Source of the DNA: Pseudomonas sp. LRP2-20
GTDB taxonomy: Bacteria > Pseudomonadota > Gammaproteobacteria > Pseudomonadales > Pseudomonadaceae
DNA length: 64,000 nt
Direction: 5' to 3'
Assembly (NCBI RefSeq): GCF_024349685.1
Contig: NZ_AP025944.1
Coordinates: 626,001 to 690,000 of the forward strand
The notes below the pieces were generated by a model that had not been told where the DNA came from, ran no database searches, and saw only the letters and a list, made by a program, of their open reading frames with translations. Positions 61,411-64,000 of the stretch are shown one piece after another. The first letter of the stretch is position 1; the number at the start of each line of letters is the position of its first letter. The translations under genes and the position numbers were made by a program.

Positions 61411-62766
61411 TCACTCCTGGCTGGCCAGTTTGTGCTCGAGGTAGTGGATGTTCACGCCGCCTTTGCAGAAACCTTCATCACGCACCAGGTCGCGGTGCAG
61501 CGGGATGTTGGTCTTGATGCCGTCGACGACGATCTCGTCCAGGGCATTGCGCATGCGTGCCATGGCTTCGTCGCGGTCCTTGCCGTAGGTGATCAGCTTG
61601 CCGATCAGCGAGTCGTAGTTCGGCGGAACCGAGTAGCCGCTGTACAGGTGCGAATCGACACGTACGCCGTTGCCGCCCGGAGCGTGGAAGTGCTTGACCT
61701 TGCCTGGGCTCGGAATGAACTTCTTCGGGTCTTCGGCGTTGATCCGGCATTCCAGCGAGTGGCCACGGATGACCACGTCTTCCTGGCGGAACGACAGCTT
61801 GTTGCCTGCGGCGATGCTCAGCATCTCCTTGACGATGTCGATACCGGTGACCATCTCCGACACCGGGTGCTCAACCTGCACGCGGGTGTTCATCTCGATG
61901 AAGTAGAAACGGCCGTTCTCGTACAGGAACTCGAAGGTACCGGCACCGCGGTAGCCGATTTCGATGCACGCATCGACGCAACGCTTGAAGACTTCCTGAC
62001 GGGCCTTCTCGTCGATGCCGGGGGCCGGGGCTTCTTCCAGCACCTTCTGGTGACGGCGCTGCAGCGAGCAGTCGCGGTCGCCCAGGTGAATGGCGTTGCC
62101 CTGGCCGTCGGACAGCACCTGGACTTCCACGTGACGTGGGTTGGTCAGGAACTTCTCCAGGTAGACCATCGGGTTGCCGAAGGCAGCACCGGCTTCGGTG
62201 CGGGTGAGCTTGGCCGAGGCAATCAGGTCCTCTTCCTTGTGCACCACGCGCATGCCGCGACCACCACCGCCACCGGCGGCCTTGATGATCACCGGGTAGC
62301 CGACGTCACGAGCGATCGCCAGGGCGACCTCTTCGTCTTCCGGCAGTGGGCCGTCGGAGCCCGGTACGGTTGGCACGCCCGACTTGATCATCGCGTCCTT
62401 GGCCGAAACCTTGTCGCCCATCAGGCGAATGGTGTCGGCTTTCGGGCCGATGAAGGCGAAACCGGACTTTTCCACCTGCTCGGCGAAATCGGCGTTTTCC
62501 GCGAGGAAGCCGTAGCCCGGGTGGATCGCGGTGGCGCCGGTGACTTCGGCGGCAGCGATGATCGCCGGGATGTGCAGGTAGGAATCCTTGGACGATGCAG
62601 GGCCGATGCAGACCGACTCGTCTGCCAGGCCCAGGTGCATCAGTTCACGGTCGGCCGTGGAGTGCACGGCGACGGTCTTGATGCCCAGCTCTTTGCAGGC
62701 ACGCAGGATCCGCAGGGCAATTTCCCCACGGTTGGCGATCAGGACTTTTTCGAGCTTCCCAGACAT
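61411..62766 (-). CDS. accC: Biotin carboxylase subunit of acetyl-CoA carboxylase
   Basis: A 451-residue ATP-grasp enzyme that carboxylates biotin on AccB, the first half of the malonyl-CoA reaction. Motifs are [23 protein letters not shown], the Gly-rich loop [27 protein letters not shown] and [26 protein letters not shown]. The ATG at 62764-62766 follows GGAGAG. It is the last gene of aroQ-accB-accC and ends at a bidirectional terminator. Confidence 0.97.
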   Translation of the reverse strand: MSGKLEKVLIANRGEIALRILRACKELGIKTVAVHSTADRELMHLGLADESVCIGPASSKDSYLHIPAIIAAAEVTGATAIHPGYGFLAENADFAEQVEKSGFAFIGPKADTIRLMGDKVSAKDAMIKSGVPTVPGSDGPLPEDEEVALAIARDVGYPVIIKAAGGGGGRGMRVVHKEEDLIASAKLTRTEAGAAFGNPMVYLEKFLTNPRHVEVQVLSDGQGNAIHLGDRDCSLQRRHQKVLEEAPAPGIDEKARQEVFKRCVDACIEIGYRGAGTFEFLYENGRFYFIEMNTRVQVEHPVSEMVTGIDIVKEMLSIAAGNKLSFRQEDVVIRGHSLECRINAEDPKKFIPSPGKVKHFHAPGGNGVRVDSHLYSGYSVPPNYDSLIGKLITYGKDRDEAMARMRNALDEIVVDGIKTNIPLHRDLVRDEGFCKGGVNIHYLEHKLASQE

Positions 62767-62783
62767 CGTTGGCTCTCCGCGAT

Positions 62784-63248
62784 TCAAACGATGGTGAACA
62801 GCGGCTGGTCGAACTCAACCGGCTGGCCGTCTTCCACCAGGATGGCGTCGATGACACCGCCAACATCGGCTTCGATGTGGTTCATCATCTTCATGGCTTC
62901 GACGATGCACAGGGTGTCGCCTTTCTTCACGCTCTGGCCAACTTCAGCGAAGTTCGGCGAGGTCGGCGAAGGCTTGCGGTAGAAGGTACCGACCATCGGC
63001 GAACGGATCACGGTGCCTTTCAGGGCAGGTGCAGCAGCGGTGGCTTCGGCGGCCGGAGCAGCGGCAGCGGCAACCGGGGCAGCGGCAGGTGCGGCAGCCA
63101 TTGGTGCTGGTGCGTAGAACTGCTGGGCAGCCGGGGTCTTGCTGTGGCGGCTGATACGGACCGACTCTTCGCCTTCCTTGATCTCCAGCTCGTCGATGCC
63201 AGACTCTTCCAGCAGCTCGATCAGTTTCTTGACTTTACGGATATCCAT
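62784..63248 (-). CDS. accB: Biotin carboxyl carrier protein
   Basis: A 154-residue carrier. An N-terminal helical region ([23 protein letters not shown]) and an Ala/Pro-rich linker (about 40-78) lead into the biotinyl domain with Lys120 in [14 protein letters not shown]. It shuttles carboxybiotin between AccC and the carboxyltransferase. It lies 17 bp upstream of accC. Confidence 0.97.
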   Translation of the reverse strand: MDIRKVKKLIELLEESGIDELEIKEGEESVRISRHSKTPAAQQFYAPAPMAAAPAAAPVAAAAAPAAEATAAAPALKGTVIRSPMVGTFYRKPSPTSPNFAEVGQSVKKGDTLCIVEAMKMMNHIEADVGGVIDAILVEDGQPVEFDQPLFTIV

Positions 63249-63315
63249 TAATCATCAACTCCCAAAGGTTCGGTCAGGGGGCGAAATTTAAAAACGTATC
63301 TGAACGTTTCTCTCT

Positions 63316-63341
63316 AACCCCGGCCCACTGAGGCCAGGGTT
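63316..63341 (-). terminator. Hairpin between aroQ and accB
   Basis: AACCC-C-GGCC (63316-63325) pairs with GGCC-A-GGGTT (63332-63341), one mismatch. Read on the minus strand it follows aroQ by about 8 bp and lacks a clear U-run, so partial termination or processing is more likely than a full stop. Confidence 0.5.
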
Positions 63342-63348
63342 TTCGTTA

Positions 63349-63801
63349 TCAGGGCTGTGCGTTGGCAGCCAGTTGTTCCAGCGCGGACTCCAGGGCCAGG
63401 CGATAACCGCTGGCGCCCAGGCCGCAGATCACTCCTACGGCAACATCGGAAAAGTAGGAGTGGTGACGGAACGGTTCGCGTTTGTGCACGTTGGACAGGT
63501 GCACTTCGATGAATGGGATGCTCACCGCGAGCAATGCGTCACGTAATGCGACGCTTGTGTGGGTGAAAGCCGCCGGATTGATCAGGATGAAGTCCACACC
63601 CTCGTTGCGTGCCGCATGAATACGTTCGATGAGTTCGTACTCGGCATTGCTCTGCAGGTACTGCAGATGGTGGCCAGCGGCGCGGGCGCGCTGTTCCAGG
63701 TCCTGGTTGATCTGGGCCAGGGTCACGGCGCCGTAGTGGCCCGGTTCGCGCGTCCCGAGCAGGTTCAGGTTGGGGCCGTGAAGCACCAGTAGGGTTGCCA
63801 T
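63349..63801 (-). CDS. aroQ: Type II 3-dehydroquinate dehydratase
   Basis: A 150-residue dodecamer-forming enzyme that converts 3-dehydroquinate to 3-dehydroshikimate. The N-terminal [21 protein letters not shown] holds the catalytic Tyr and loop Arg. [18 protein letters not shown] and [33 protein letters not shown] hold the active-site His residues. The ATG at 63799-63801 begins at the family start. It opens the aroQ-accB-accC operon. Confidence 0.96.
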   Translation of the reverse strand: MATLLVLHGPNLNLLGTREPGHYGAVTLAQINQDLEQRARAAGHHLQYLQSNAEYELIERIHAARNEGVDFILINPAAFTHTSVALRDALLAVSIPFIEVHLSNVHKREPFRHHSYFSDVAVGVICGLGASGYRLALESALEQLAANAQP

Positions 63802-63922
63802 CTGCGGTTTCCTTGGATTTGTAGGGCAATTCGACACAGCGCGGCGAGTGTGCCGCAAAGCGACGGCAAGTGTCCAGTTCCCGGCAATAGCCAGCACGTT
63901 GCCCGAGGTTCGCGCGAAGTAT

Positions 63923-63948
63923 GTGACCAAATAATTAAATCTGGTCAC
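63923..63948. promoter_or_regulatory. Inverted repeat upstream of aroQ-accBC (candidate operator)
   Basis: GTGACCA (63923-63929) and TGGTCAC (63942-63948) are perfect 7-bp arms separated by 12 AT-rich bases, about 120-150 bp upstream of aroQ. A regulator-binding or promoter role is possible but not established. Confidence 0.45.
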
Positions 63949-64000
63949 TCATTTGGCGAAATTTCCCGGCACGCGGGAAGTTATAGACCGAGTTTGCCGC

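Overview
The window looks like chromosomal DNA of the Pseudomonas putida group. The evidence is high GC, housekeeping gene blocks in pseudomonad order (pncB-nadE, retS-purD-purH-fis-dusB, prmA, accC-accB-aroQ), and many intergenic copies of the palindromic REP core GCGGGCTTGCCCGC, mostly as inverted pairs. No rRNA, tRNA, prophage, transposase or CRISPR array was seen. Gene starts were chosen by ribosome-binding sites, by family N-termini, or by excluding REP-derived read-through.

Layout. 1-6.9 kb: nadE (partial) and pncB (NAD salvage), then braCDEFG (branched-chain amino acid ABC uptake) behind a clear sigma-54 promoter. 6.9-7.5 kb: a gene-free stretch rich in DnaA-box-like 9-mers. 7.5-21.5 kb: miscellaneous single genes (SDR, AGE-family isomerase, DesT/FabR-like TetR regulator, a 15-residue tandem-repeat secreted protein, AsmA, ferritin-like protein, OsmE, lipase, DMT exporter, PsiF, AI-2E family permease, YegD, CbpA-CbpM, acetyltransferase). 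21.5-27.3 kb: urtABCDE urea uptake behind a second sigma-54 promoter. 27.5-34.1 kb: a CycA-like permease and a copper cluster (DUF2946, PCuAC chaperone, DUF2946, OprC, PepSY protein). 34.2-34.4 kb: a perfect 64-bp inverted repeat. 34.45-42.1 kb: divergent cobalamin operons (cobL-cbiD-cobK and cobG-cobH-cobI-cobJ). 42.2-44.2 kb: three unrecognised tandem genes that appear to be divergent homologues of one another. 44.2-54.7 kb: marC, retS, purD, purH, fis, dusB, a DUF3426 protein and prmA. 55-61.3 kb: acoXABC acetoin catabolism with divergent acoR and a third sigma-54 promoter. 61.4-63.8 kb: accC, accB, aroQ.

How it fits together. Three nutrient systems (Bra, Urt, Aco) each have a -24/-12 promoter, and the activator is encoded next door only for Aco. 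The copper cluster pairs an outer-membrane copper receptor with a periplasmic chaperone. The cob genes form a corrin-ring pathway using CobG for oxygen-dependent ring contraction and CbiD for C1 methylation. The least explained content is the tandem paralogous trio at 42.2-44.2 kb, the DnaA-box cluster at 6.9-7.4 kb, the fold-back element at 34.2-34.4 kb, and the repeat protein at 10.7-11.2 kb.
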